The notes beneath the pieces are model-generated. The model had not been told where the DNA came from and did no database searches. It saw only the letters and a list, made by a program, of their open reading frames with translations. Source: CAZOIA01 sp964579675 (GTDB taxonomy: Bacteria > Planctomycetota > Phycisphaerae > UBA1845 > PWPN01). Taken from it: 64,000 nt of DNA. The position numbers were made by a program, and so were the translations under genes. The stretch covers positions 5,652-69,651 of the forward strand of contig CAZOIA010000003.1 of NCBI GenBank assembly GCA_964579675.1. Reading direction: 5' to 3'. This document shows, piece by piece, positions 35,835 through 44,925 of the stretch (within the stretch, counting starts at the first letter, position 1; each line of letters starts with the position of its first letter).

Positions 35835-36052
35835 ATCCTCGGATGGACACGGCGAGTTGACCGCTGACAGCGTCCTTCATCGCTGATCACTCATCATTCC
35901 AGGCGACGGAGCCACCGGCCGGGCAAGACCTGGCTCGCCCACCGCCGGCAGTATCGCCATGCCGACGCCTGATGGAGTATAATCATATGTGCGGGTGGGC
36001 GCACCGGAACCCGTCGGGGCCCGCGTCACCGCGAACATGAAGGTAAGAAACG

Positions 36053-36316
36053 ATGCCGACTTACGAATATCGGGCCAAGGACGCCGGCAAGGCCTGCGAC
36101 TACTGCCGGCAGCGGTTTGAAGTCCGGCAGTGCATGAGCGATGAGCCGCTGGAGGTGTGTCCGCAGTGCGGCAAGCCGGTCGAGCGGATCATCTCGCTGT
36201 GCTCGGTGTCCACGAGCCAGTCGGTCAAGAGCATGCTGAGCGACAAGAACCTGAAGGAGAAGGGTTTCACGAAGCTGGTCAATGAGGGCGAGGGCAGGTT
36301 TCGGAAAACGACTTGA
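36053..36316 (+). CDS. FmdB-family zinc ribbon protein
   Basis: An 87-residue protein starting MPTYEYRAKDAG, with Cys15-x2-Cys18 and Cys36-x2-Cys39 forming a small zinc ribbon typical of the FmdB/CxxC_CxxC_SSSS family. The tail KGFTKLVNEGEGRFRK is charged. The family was first linked to regulation of formamidase, but its role is generally unknown. The AAGGTAAG region precedes the ATG by ~9 bp, and a TATAAT is at 35978-35983. Confidence 0.85.
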   Translation: MPTYEYRAKDAGKACDYCRQRFEVRQCMSDEPLEVCPQCGKPVERIISLCSVSTSQSVKSMLSDKNLKEKGFTKLVNEGEGRFRKTT

Positions 36317-36512
36317 AATCCCCCAACAGCAAAGCACGATACCTTGTGGCCCGGGCAAGAACAGACCAGGTCCGGGAGATGGCGCATGTTGATACGGGGA
36401 CATCCTGCTTTCTTGTACGTTTCGGCAGCCCGCCTCACCATCCGTCTGGCTTGCAAGTCGATCGACGTGCGCCACCCCCGCAAAAAGTAGAATATCCCTT
36501 TTTTTACCTGCG

Positions 36513-38651
36513 TCATTCGGGCCTGGTCGCGCCGGGCTGGCTCGCCAACGCGGCATTCAGGCCACTGCGGGCCATTGCGTGGTCCGGATCGATCGCCAGT
36601 GCGGCGCGGTATGCACGGGACGCTTCTTCGACCCGGCCCCGATGCCTCAACAGGTCACCCAGCTTGCAGTGCACCTCGGCGGAGTCCGGCTTGAATTGGA
36701 GCGTTTTTTCGAGGTGAGTGATGGCCTCATCGACCCGGTCCTGTACGGCCAGGGCCCGGGCTAGGTTGAAATGGGCCTCGGGGGAATCGGGCTTGAGCTC
36801 GAGCGTCTTGGTGAAGTGAAGGATGGCCCCGGGGAATTGCCGTTTTGCCGCCAGGGCGCAGCCCAGGTTGAAGTGGACCTCGGGCGAGTCGGGCCTGAGC
36901 CGCAGGGACGCCTTGAAATGCGTGATGGCCCTATCGAGTTTCCCCCGGGCGGCCAGGGCAAGCCCCAGGTTGAAGTGCGCTTCGGGGGAGTGGGGCATGG
37001 AATGCAGCGATGCCTCGAAGTGGGCGGCGGCCTTGTCAAACTCGCCCCGGGCGGCCAGGACGATGCCCAGGTTGTTGTGCGCCTCGGTGGAGTCGGGCCT
37101 GAGCTGCAGCGCTTTTTCGAAATGAGTGACGGCCTCATCGAGCTGGCGCTTTTCGGTGAGGGCCAGGCCCAGGTTGATGTGTGCCTTGGCTGAGTCGGGG
37201 TCGAGCCGGATCGCCTCCCGGCAGTGTTCGACGGCCTCCTCGATTCGACCGTGTTCGAGCAGGTCGTAGCCGAGCAGGTTATGGGCCCAGGAGGTCTTCG
37301 GAGCGATGGCCAGGATGTGCCGGCAGAAGCTGCCGGTATCCTGCCAGTGGGCCAGATAGCGATGGGTCGCCCGGGCCTGCGCCGCGGCCAGGATCACCAC
37401 GAGCAACAAGGCGGCCGTTTCGCGGACGGGGGGGCAGGGCCTGAGAGACGGGTGACTCCAGAACCAGTGGAGGCCCCACGCCAGGATCAGCAGCAGCCCG
37501 ATCGAAGGCAGATACGCGTACTTGTCGGCCGCGACCCCAAACGCATATCCGACGTTCATCAGGGTCGGCGAGAGGGCGACGAAGAAAAAGAGCCAACCTG
37601 TCAGCAAGGCCCGCGTCCAGCGCAAGGAAACGAGCAGGGCCGGGACGAGCAACCCGATCGCGATGACGCCGGCCAGCACCATCGGGTGTGACAAGGAAAT
37701 CGGCTCCGGGAACGGATAGACCGACGACAGGGGCGTTGGCCAAATCATCTTGAGCGGGTAGAAGACGACGTTGTGGCACGCGATCAGGGCGGTTTGCGCA
37801 AAGGACAGTTCCTGGTAGTCCGTGAGCTGCATGTGCCCCTGCGAGATGACGGTGACGACGACGAACACGCCGGCGATTGCCAGCAGCGGCACCTTCTCAA
37901 GGATGGCACGTCGATCCAGCCGCCGCAGGGGCCAGTAGTCGAGCAGCAGCACCAGGGCCGGCATCGGGGTGACCGTGGGCTTGGACATGAGGGCGAGGAT
38001 GAACGTCACCAGGCAGGCGGCATACAACTTCCAGCTTGTCCGGCGGCCCAGGGCGTAGGTCACGTACAGGGTCAGGCATCCCAGCCCGAAGAAGGTTGCC
38101 AGCGTGGTCTTGCGCTCCCCGAGCCAGGCGATCGTCTCCACGGTCATGGGGTGGGTCCCAAAGACCAGGCCAATGAGGGCGGCGACCCACGGCTCACCGA
38201 ACAGCAGGTACATGAGCACAACCACCAGAGCGGTGTTGGCGACGTGCAGGGCAAGGCTGGTCCGGTGGTAGGGCCTGAGGTAATCGGGCCGACCGCCCAT
38301 GGCGGAATCCAGCATCAGGGAGATCATGGCCAGGGGTTGATAGTAGCCGCGGACGGTTGAGGGATTCGTGACCTCGCTGAGGAAGCGGCCCGTATTGGCC
38401 CACGAGGGATTCTGGACGCGGTGGTTCTGGGTGACGTAGTCGCCGTCGTTCATCGACAGGGCGCGGGCGGTGAGGACGGGTCGATGGGTCAGGTAAACGG
38501 CAGCGGTGACGAGGACCAGTAAGACGCCCAACAGAGCGGTGGGCGGGCGAGGTGGTGTGGGCGGCGGGCGGCCGTTCGGCGCGGGCGGTGCCTTCGAATC
38601 TGATGTTGTTGTCTTTGGAGGGGCGGCGCGTCTTCGTCGGGCCCGGCTCAT
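36513..38651 (-). CDS. TMTC-like multi-pass membrane protein with TPR repeats
   Basis: A 712-residue protein with a basic, Pro-rich start, about 10 membrane helices (~residues 40-430), then six to seven TPR units (~450-690; ARGEFDKAAAHFEASLHSMP and KLDRAITHFKASLRLRPDSP are two). The membrane part resembles the GT-C fold of TMTC/DUF1736 mannosyltransferases (TVETIAWLGERKTTLATFFGL, NVGYAFGVAADKYAYLPSIGL). It may transfer mannose from a lipid donor to proteins, but this is inferred. The ATG at 38651 is preferred over the TTG at 38660. The TPR units are near-identical in places, so recent duplication is likely. Confidence 0.82.
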   Translation of the reverse strand: MSRARRRRAAPPKTTTSDSKAPPAPNGRPPPTPPRPPTALLGVLLVLVTAAVYLTHRPVLTARALSMNDGDYVTQNHRVQNPSWANTGRFLSEVTNPSTVRGYYQPLAMISLMLDSAMGGRPDYLRPYHRTSLALHVANTALVVVLMYLLFGEPWVAALIGLVFGTHPMTVETIAWLGERKTTLATFFGLGCLTLYVTYALGRRTSWKLYAACLVTFILALMSKPTVTPMPALVLLLDYWPLRRLDRRAILEKVPLLAIAGVFVVVTVISQGHMQLTDYQELSFAQTALIACHNVVFYPLKMIWPTPLSSVYPFPEPISLSHPMVLAGVIAIGLLVPALLVSLRWTRALLTGWLFFFVALSPTLMNVGYAFGVAADKYAYLPSIGLLLILAWGLHWFWSHPSLRPCPPVRETAALLLVVILAAAQARATHRYLAHWQDTGSFCRHILAIAPKTSWAHNLLGYDLLEHGRIEEAVEHCREAIRLDPDSAKAHINLGLALTEKRQLDEAVTHFEKALQLRPDSTEAHNNLGIVLAARGEFDKAAAHFEASLHSMPHSPEAHFNLGLALAARGKLDRAITHFKASLRLRPDSPEVHFNLGCALAAKRQFPGAILHFTKTLELKPDSPEAHFNLARALAVQDRVDEAITHLEKTLQFKPDSAEVHCKLGDLLRHRGRVEEASRAYRAALAIDPDHAMARSGLNAALASQPGATRPE

Positions 38652-38724
38652 GCACAACAAGCTAACGGAGAATGCCCGGGCCGCCTATCCCGGGTTGTTC
38701 GCGACCGGAGAATGACTTTGCGCC

Positions 38725-41700
38725 TCAGTCCGCACAGTCCGGGTCCCCCGGCACGTCCGGCCCACTGATGCAGCGCTGGAAGAGGCCGAAGTCGGATTGA
38801 TCAACGTCATCGTCTTCATCCAGCTTTGCATCCCCGCAATTGAGATCGTTCTGAGGAATCGCCGGTCCTGAACCGCACGCCTCGAATACCGGGAGGTCAT
38901 CGGCGTCCACGTCGCAATCGTCGTCGAAGTCGCCGGGGATATCGGCGGGGGCCGGCGTCTGAAACTCGCAGACTCCCATGTCCGCCACGCAGCCCCGGAC
39001 GCGCGGGTTGCCGTCGAGGTCAAACGGGGTCGGCTCGTTCGTATCGCCGTCACCATCGAGGTCGCACGTGTCCTGGGGCAGCATTGAGTTACGCCCCGCG
39101 TTGACACAGGGCGACGCGCCGCCGAGGTGATCGTCATGAATCGCATAACTCGCCCCGCTGGCCACCCATGAGGCGCCGGCGTCAACCGTCTCCGAATCGG
39201 CCAGGATCGTGATGGTGCTTGCGGTGTTGGCGACGATCAGGAACTGGAGCGACCGGGTTGTATCGGGGTTTACCCGCTTGTCCACCAGTTCGCCCTGGGC
39301 CCACGCCGCTGCGTCATCGGTGAAGGTGACTTCATAGGTGGCGGGGTCGTAGGCACCGTCACTGGTCCACGAGCCGGTCGATCCGTCCGCGAACAGCGGG
39401 TCGGCGTCGATGTTGCCGACGCCCGGCCAACCGCCCTGCACGTCACTGTAGCTAAGTTCCGGCGAGGCCGACGCCGCGTAGACCTGATCCGGCGAATTGT
39501 CCCACAGGATGCCGTTCGTGAACGCCGGGCTGGCGTCCTCGCAGTGGATCCCGCCGCCGGAGCCGGCTGAGTTCCCGCTGGTCGTGCAGTTCGTGAAGGT
39601 CGGACTGCCGTTGTAGCACCGTATCCCGCCGCCGGTGGTGGCGGCGGCGTTGCCGGTGATCGCGCAGTTCGTGATCGCCGGGCTGTTGGTGCTGCAGTAA
39701 ATTCCGCCGCCGGAGCCGTCGGTGGAGTTCCCGGTGATGCGGCAGTTGGTGATGGTCGGGCTGTGCAGGTAGCAGTAGATCCCGCCGGCCCCCCGGGCGA
39801 AGTTCCCGCTTATGCGGCAGTTGGTGACGGTCGCGGTGCTGCGGTTGCAGTAGATCCCGCCGGCGGTGTTGCCCCGGTTCCCGCTGATCGTGCAGTTGGT
39901 GATAAGGGGGCTGCTTTCGTAACAGCGGACCCCTCCGCCGCTGACGGCTACGTTCCCGCGGAAGGAGCAGTCCGTGATGGTCGGGTTGCTGTCGTTCCAG
40001 CAGGAAATCCCGCCGCCCCCGCCGCCGACTGAGTTACCGCTGACGCGGCAATTCATGATGGTGGGGCTGGCGCCGTCGCAGGAGATCCCGCCGCCGAAGT
40101 CTGCGGTGCTCCCGGTCAGGTGGCAGTCGGTGATGGTCGGGCTGCTGCCCTCACAGGAGATCCCGCCGCCGTTGTCGGCGGACCCGTTGGTGATCGTAAA
40201 GCCCTCGACCACCGACGCCGGTCCTTCGCCGGAGTGGAAGTGGAATCCCCGGCCAGCGCCCTGGCAGTCGATGATGGTAGTGGCCGGCCCGCCGGTGCTC
40301 CGCACGGTGATGGCCTTGCCGGCGAAGTCCAGATCGCGGTTGTCCGGGCCGGTGTACGTTCCCGGGCACACGAGGACCTCATCGCGGTCAACCGCAGCGT
40401 CGATACCGGCCTGGATGGTGGAATGGTCTCCGCTGCCGTCCCAGCAGACGGTGATCGTGTCACCGGGGGTGCAGGGCCGATCGAGCTCGTAGACGTAGGC
40501 CGAGCCGGAGTGGTGCCCCCCGTCACTGTCGTACGGTGACCCGACCAGGGCCAGGCCGCTGCTGATGGAAACCGCCTGGCCGAACTGGTCGCCCCCGGCG
40601 GCATCGGAGGGGATGATCTTGACCTTCTCGGTCCAGTTTGTGCCGTCGCGCTGGAACACATAGGCTGAGCCCGAGTTGCCGCCGGCGTCGTCATCTCCGA
40701 AGGCCCCGATGACGGCGCAATCGCCGCTGATGGAGACCGAATGCCCGAACAGGTCATCGGCGGCGGCATCGGAGGCGATGAGCTTGGCCTCGGCGATCCA
40801 GCTCGTGCCGTTGCGTCTGAACACATAGGCCGATCCCGAGAAGCCTCCCGCGTCATCGTCCCACGGTGCTCCAACGACGGCGTGGTCGCCACTGATGCAG
40901 ACGGCCAGCCCGAAGCCGTCGGTTGCAGCGGCATCGGGTGCGGTGAGCTTGGCCTCTTCGATCCAGCTTGCGCCGTCGCGTCTGAACACGTAGGCTGAGC
41001 CCGAATCGAGCGCGTGGTCGTCGTCGCCGTAGGCCCCGATCAGCACGAGATCCCCGTCAATGCTGACCGAGTACCCGAAGTAATCGGTGGGGGCGGCATC
41101 TGATGCGGTCAACTTGGCGTCCTGGGTCCAACCGGCTCCGCTGCGTTTGAAAAGGTAGGCCGATCCTGACATGCTGCCGTCGTCGTCGTCCGCGTACGCC
41201 CCTATGAGTGCGTTGTCCCCGCTGATGGCGACCGAGTACCCGAAGTAATCCTCCGCCGCGGCATCGGGTGCGGTTAGCTTATTGTCTTGGGTCCAGCCGG
41301 TTCCATTGCGTTTGAACACGTAGGCCGAGCCGGATTTGTCTCCATCGTCATCGTCGTACGGCGCTCCGACGAGGGCGAGGTCCCCGCTGATACCGACCAC
41401 ATGTCCGAAATGGTCACCCGCTGCCCCGTCGGAAGCGGTGAGCTTGGCTTCGGCGATCCAGTTGATCCCCTCGCGTTTGGACACGTAGGCTGAGCCCGAA
41501 TTGGCTCCCGCCTCGTCGTCGAAGTGGGCACCGCTGATGGCGTAAGTCCCACTGATGCAGACGGTTCGCCCGAACTCGTCGCTGGCGGCCGGATCGGAGG
41601 CGGTGAGCTTGACCTCGACCGGGCCGGCCACGCAGAGGATGCGGAACCCGAACGACGTGTCGGGCAGGTTCACTCTGCCGTACAGGTAACATGAGGAGGT

Positions 41701-42798
41701 AGCCTGCCGCTGGGGCGTGCTGACCCACGAGCCGCCGTAGATGGCGCGGTTCTCGGGCGAGACACCGTAATCGTTGCCCCACTCCCAGACGTTGCCACTC
41801 ATGCCGTAGAACCCGTAGCGGTTGTTCGTGTCATTGGTGGGGAACGTTCCGCCGTGATCGGTCCCGTCGTAGTAATCCACCGGCGTCGTGCCGTCGTCGT
41901 AGGGATCGCCGCTGAGTCGCCAGTTGGCGTCGGCGGGCGTGTTGGTCTCGCGCCCGAAGGCGTACATCCAGTGATGAGGCATCGCCTGCCAGCCGCCGGC
42001 GTTGGTCCTGATGGTATCGGGCGCGTTCGGGTCGTAAGCCGCGGCTTTGAGCCACTCGTTGAAATCGTCGGGGTAGGGGCGATTGTTGGGGGCCCCCATG
42101 CCGGCATCGTCCATCGGGAGCCGATATCCCCGATGACGTCGCACCAGCTCGGCTCGCTCATCGTCGTTGAGATCCCGGCCGGCGGACACCCGGTCGTTGT
42201 GGGCCGGCTCCTTGCCCCACCAGTTTTCCGTGCTGATCGTCACGGAGTGCCAGTCGCCGATGTCGGGACCTTCGCTGTAGCAGCAGTGCTCCTCGCCGAG
42301 CCCTTGATCAACAGTCAGCCAGTTGCAGAACTTCAGCGCCCCCATCCAGGAGAGGTATCGGGCGGGGTGTCCGTCCAGGCCGGGCTTGACTCCGTACCGG
42401 CTGCCGACGGGTTCACCCGGGTCGTAGGTGATGTCGAAATCGGGGCTGGTGCTGCAAACCCAGGTGAGCCTTTCCAGGGTGCTCAGGCTGGGGTCCATGC
42501 AGACGATGCCGCTCGAAGCGAAGTGCATGTTGCTCGATCGGCGGGTGGGCGAGCCGCTGTTGGCGTCGAGCTCGGCATCATTGAGGAAATCGACCAGTTG
42601 CCGGTTGGTGATCTCGTATTTGCCCGCGTGGTAGGTGTAGGCGGGCCCGCCGGGCTGGCCGCCCCCGGGTACGGGAATCATGTATTCGGCCACGGTGAGC
42701 CCGGTGCCGTTGACGTCGGGGTTGAACACGCCCGCCAGTGCCGGTGCCGCTGACATTGCGCCCAAGGTGAACAGCATGAGAAGGGCAGATCGGCGCAC
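38725..42798 (-). CDS. Giant secreted mosaic protein: FGE-like, seven FG-GAP blades, beta-helix, dockerin-like
   Basis: A 1357-residue exported protein. Residues 1-22 are a signal peptide. Residues ~30-385 resemble the formylglycine-generating/SUMF1 fold (YHAGKYEITNRQLVDFLN, GMSGNVWEWGNDYG, RAIYGGSWVST, FGFRILC). Residues ~393-776 are seven FG-GAP repeats of 54-57 residues with (A/N)KLTA(S/P)DAA..DxFG and DDDxGxxSGSAYV(F/S)KR, enough for one seven-bladed propeller. Residues ~776-1130 are a right-handed beta-helix with ~9 units like SPTITNCRITGNSxxGGGGIYC. The last ~75 residues contain two Asp-rich calcium-loop motifs (DDCDVDADDL, DDDVDQSDFGLFQ) typical of planctomycete dockerin-like tails. 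The start is GTG at 42798, with GGAGG 7 bp upstream. FGE activity is unlikely to be assured, and adhesion or scaffold roles are inferred. Confidence 0.85.
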   Translation of the reverse strand: MRRSALLMLFTLGAMSAAPALAGVFNPDVNGTGLTVAEYMIPVPGGGQPGGPAYTYHAGKYEITNRQLVDFLNDAELDANSGSPTRRSSNMHFASSGIVCMDPSLSTLERLTWVCSTSPDFDITYDPGEPVGSRYGVKPGLDGHPARYLSWMGALKFCNWLTVDQGLGEEHCCYSEGPDIGDWHSVTISTENWWGKEPAHNDRVSAGRDLNDDERAELVRRHRGYRLPMDDAGMGAPNNRPYPDDFNEWLKAAAYDPNAPDTIRTNAGGWQAMPHHWMYAFGRETNTPADANWRLSGDPYDDGTTPVDYYDGTDHGGTFPTNDTNNRYGFYGMSGNVWEWGNDYGVSPENRAIYGGSWVSTPQRQATSSCYLYGRVNLPDTSFGFRILCVAGPVEVKLTASDPAASDEFGRTVCISGTYAISGAHFDDEAGANSGSAYVSKREGINWIAEAKLTASDGAAGDHFGHVVGISGDLALVGAPYDDDDGDKSGSAYVFKRNGTGWTQDNKLTAPDAAAEDYFGYSVAISGDNALIGAYADDDDGSMSGSAYLFKRSGAGWTQDAKLTASDAAPTDYFGYSVSIDGDLVLIGAYGDDDHALDSGSAYVFRRDGASWIEEAKLTAPDAAATDGFGLAVCISGDHAVVGAPWDDDAGGFSGSAYVFRRNGTSWIAEAKLIASDAAADDLFGHSVSISGDCAVIGAFGDDDAGGNSGSAYVFQRDGTNWTEKVKIIPSDAAGGDQFGQAVSISSGLALVGSPYDSDGGHHSGSAYVYELDRPCTPGDTITVCWDGSGDHSTIQAGIDAAVDRDEVLVCPGTYTGPDNRDLDFAGKAITVRSTGGPATTIIDCQGAGRGFHFHSGEGPASVVEGFTITNGSADNGGGISCEGSSPTITDCHLTGSTADFGGGISCDGASPTIMNCRVSGNSVGGGGGGISCWNDSNPTITDCSFRGNVAVSGGGVRCYESSPLITNCTISGNRGNTAGGIYCNRSTATVTNCRISGNFARGAGGIYCYLHSPTITNCRITGNSTDGSGGGIYCSTNSPAITNCAITGNAAATTGGGIRCYNGSPTFTNCTTSGNSAGSGGGIHCEDASPAFTNGILWDNSPDQVYAASASPELSYSDVQGGWPGVGNIDADPLFADGSTGSWTSDGAYDPATYEVTFTDDAAAWAQGELVDKRVNPDTTRSLQFLIVANTASTITILADSETVDAGASWVASGASYAIHDDHLGGASPCVNAGRNSMLPQDTCDLDGDGDTNEPTPFDLDGNPRVRGCVADMGVCEFQTPAPADIPGDFDDDCDVDADDLPVFEACGSGPAIPQNDLNCGDAKLDEDDDVDQSDFGLFQRCISGPDVPGDPDCAD

Positions 42799-43052
42799 AC
42801 TTCCACCTCCCAATGGCAATAAACGCCGATCAATTATAGCATTCAGCGGCCAGCGTTCCCAGGGCCGTTTCGCAGACCCTATAACCAGAGTCACTGCGAC
42901 AAGGGATGAACGAGAAGGACAGTGCCCCATCCAAGCCCGGATTCCCCAAACGGCAAACCCCAAGGCGGGCCGCCTTTTCATGGTCCGCGGCCAAAGAGGA
43001 ACCTTGTGGAAGAACATGCGCGCAAAGTGCGCTCACGTCTCGCCGCAAGGTT

Positions 43053-44837
43053 TTATTGTCCTGTCAATCGACGGCGGAGCGAGTTGAGTTCGTCATTGAG
43101 GGCGTGGGGGAGACGGTCCTCGAACCTCTTGAAGAACTCGGCGATGCTATCGGCCTCCTTGAGCCAGTCGTCGCTGTCCACGCGCAACAGCTCCTCCACC
43201 ACTTCCGGTGGCAGGTCCAATCCCGTCAGGTCGAGGCTTTCGATAGTGGGGACATATCCGATGGGGGTGGCGTCAGCATCGGCTTCGCCTTCGCCCCGGC
43301 ACCGGTCGAGGATCCATTCCAGCACGCGGAGGTTCTCGCCGTACCCCGGCCAGAGGAACTCGCCGTCCTCGTCGGTGCGGAACCAGTTGACGTGGAAGAT
43401 CTTGGGGGGCCTGGTCATCTGCGAGCCCATCTGGAGCCAGTGGCGGAAGTAGTCGGCCATGTTGTAGCCGCAGAACGGCAGCATCGCCATCGGGTCGCGG
43501 CGGACCTCGCCGAGCTTGCCGTACTGGGCGGCCGTCCGCTCTGAGGCCATCGTTGCACCCATGAACACACCGTGCTGCCAACTGTACGCCTGATAGACCA
43601 GGGGGGCCAGGTGGGCACGCCGGCCGCCGAAGATGACCGCCGATATCGGCACGCCGTGGTGGTGCTCGATCCTGAAGCTGTGTGACGGACACTGGGCGAC
43701 CGGGGCGGTGAACCGGGCATTGGGATGGGCACCGGGAACCGGTTTGCCGTTCTCGTCTACCAGGTCCGGGGTCCAGGGCTCGCCTTTCCAGTCGGTCCCC
43801 CTGGCCGGGGCATCTCCGTCACCCCCTTCCCACCAGACCGTCTTGCCCTCGCGAAGCAGCACGTTGGTGAAGATGGTGTTGCGGCGGATGGTGGCGATGG
43901 CGTTGGCGTTGGTTTTGGAGTTGGTGCCGGGCGCGACGCCGAAGAACCCCGTCTCGGGATTGACCCCCCACAGCGCGCCGTCGGTATCGATCCGCATCCA
44001 GGAGATGTCATCGCCAACGGTCCAGATTCGATATCCCTTTCGGGTCATGCCTTCCGGGGGCACGAGCATCGCGAGGTTGGTCTTGCCGCACGCGCTGGGA
44101 AAGGCCGCGGCCAGGTATTCGATGAGGCCTGAGGGATGCTCGACGCCCAGGATCAGCATGTGCTCGGCCAGCCAGCCTTCCTGCTGAGCCTGCCAACTGG
44201 CGATTCGCAGGGCCATGCACTTCTTGCTCAAGAGCACGTTACCCCCGTACCCGGACCCGACGCTCCAGATCGTGTTGTCCTCGGGAAAGTGCAGGATGAG
44301 CCGGCGCTTGAGATCCCGCTCGGCTTTGCCGTGCAGGCACCGGGTGAACTCGCCGTCGGTGCCGAGCTTATCCAGCACCGCTTTTCCGCACCGCACCATG
44401 ATCAGCATGTTCAGGACGACGTAGATGCTGTCGGTCAGCTCGACGCCGATCTTGGAGAACAGCGACCCGATCGGCCCCAGCGAGAAGGGGATGACGTACA
44501 TGGTTCGGCCCTTCATGGAGCCTTTGAAGATCTCACCGGCCCGGCGGTAGCCCTCCTGCGGGCTCATCCAGTTGTTGGTCGGGCCCGCGTCCTGCTTCTT
44601 CGAGGTGCAGATGTGCGTGAGGTTCTCGGTGCGGGCGACGTCATTGCGGGCGGTGCGATGATAGACGCACCCGGGCAGCTTCTTCTGGTTGAGTTCGATG
44701 AGTTCCCCGGTCGAGATCGCCTCGGCCTGGAGGTTGTCGCGCTGCTCGCGGCTGCCATCGATCCAGACGATGTGGTCCGGCTCACACAAGGCTGCCATCT
44801 CCTGGATCCAGTCGAGAAGCTTCTTGTGGTTCGTCAT
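43053..44837 (-). CDS. pckG: Phosphoenolpyruvate carboxykinase (GTP)
   Basis: A 594-residue cytosolic gluconeogenic enzyme converting oxaloacetate and GTP to PEP, GDP and CO2. FPSACGKTN (246-254) is the kinase-1a P-loop of the GTP-type family. RTENLTHICT near residues 70-79, GYGGNVLLSKKCMALRIAS, and NMADYFRHWL complete the active-site signature. The ATG at 44837 has GAAGGGA 6 bp upstream. The length is normal. Confidence 0.95.
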   Translation of the reverse strand: MTNHKKLLDWIQEMAALCEPDHIVWIDGSREQRDNLQAEAISTGELIELNQKKLPGCVYHRTARNDVARTENLTHICTSKKQDAGPTNNWMSPQEGYRRAGEIFKGSMKGRTMYVIPFSLGPIGSLFSKIGVELTDSIYVVLNMLIMVRCGKAVLDKLGTDGEFTRCLHGKAERDLKRRLILHFPEDNTIWSVGSGYGGNVLLSKKCMALRIASWQAQQEGWLAEHMLILGVEHPSGLIEYLAAAFPSACGKTNLAMLVPPEGMTRKGYRIWTVGDDISWMRIDTDGALWGVNPETGFFGVAPGTNSKTNANAIATIRRNTIFTNVLLREGKTVWWEGGDGDAPARGTDWKGEPWTPDLVDENGKPVPGAHPNARFTAPVAQCPSHSFRIEHHHGVPISAVIFGGRRAHLAPLVYQAYSWQHGVFMGATMASERTAAQYGKLGEVRRDPMAMLPFCGYNMADYFRHWLQMGSQMTRPPKIFHVNWFRTDEDGEFLWPGYGENLRVLEWILDRCRGEGEADADATPIGYVPTIESLDLTGLDLPPEVVEELLRVDSDDWLKEADSIAEFFKRFEDRLPHALNDELNSLRRRLTGQ

Positions 44838-44925
44838 GACGGTCCCTTCTTTTTCCAGAGCGTCGGGGGAGCATCTTATATGGTGAAGGCTAATCGGGCA
44901 ACCAGACGGGGCGGATGAGCGGAGG

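Noticed and set aside
36100..36516. Minus-strand frame whose ATG overlaps the stop of the TPR membrane gene (ATGA)
   Set aside because: The first part could be coupled, but the second half runs antisense through the fmdB-like gene, and the Ser/Cys-rich translation shows no family.
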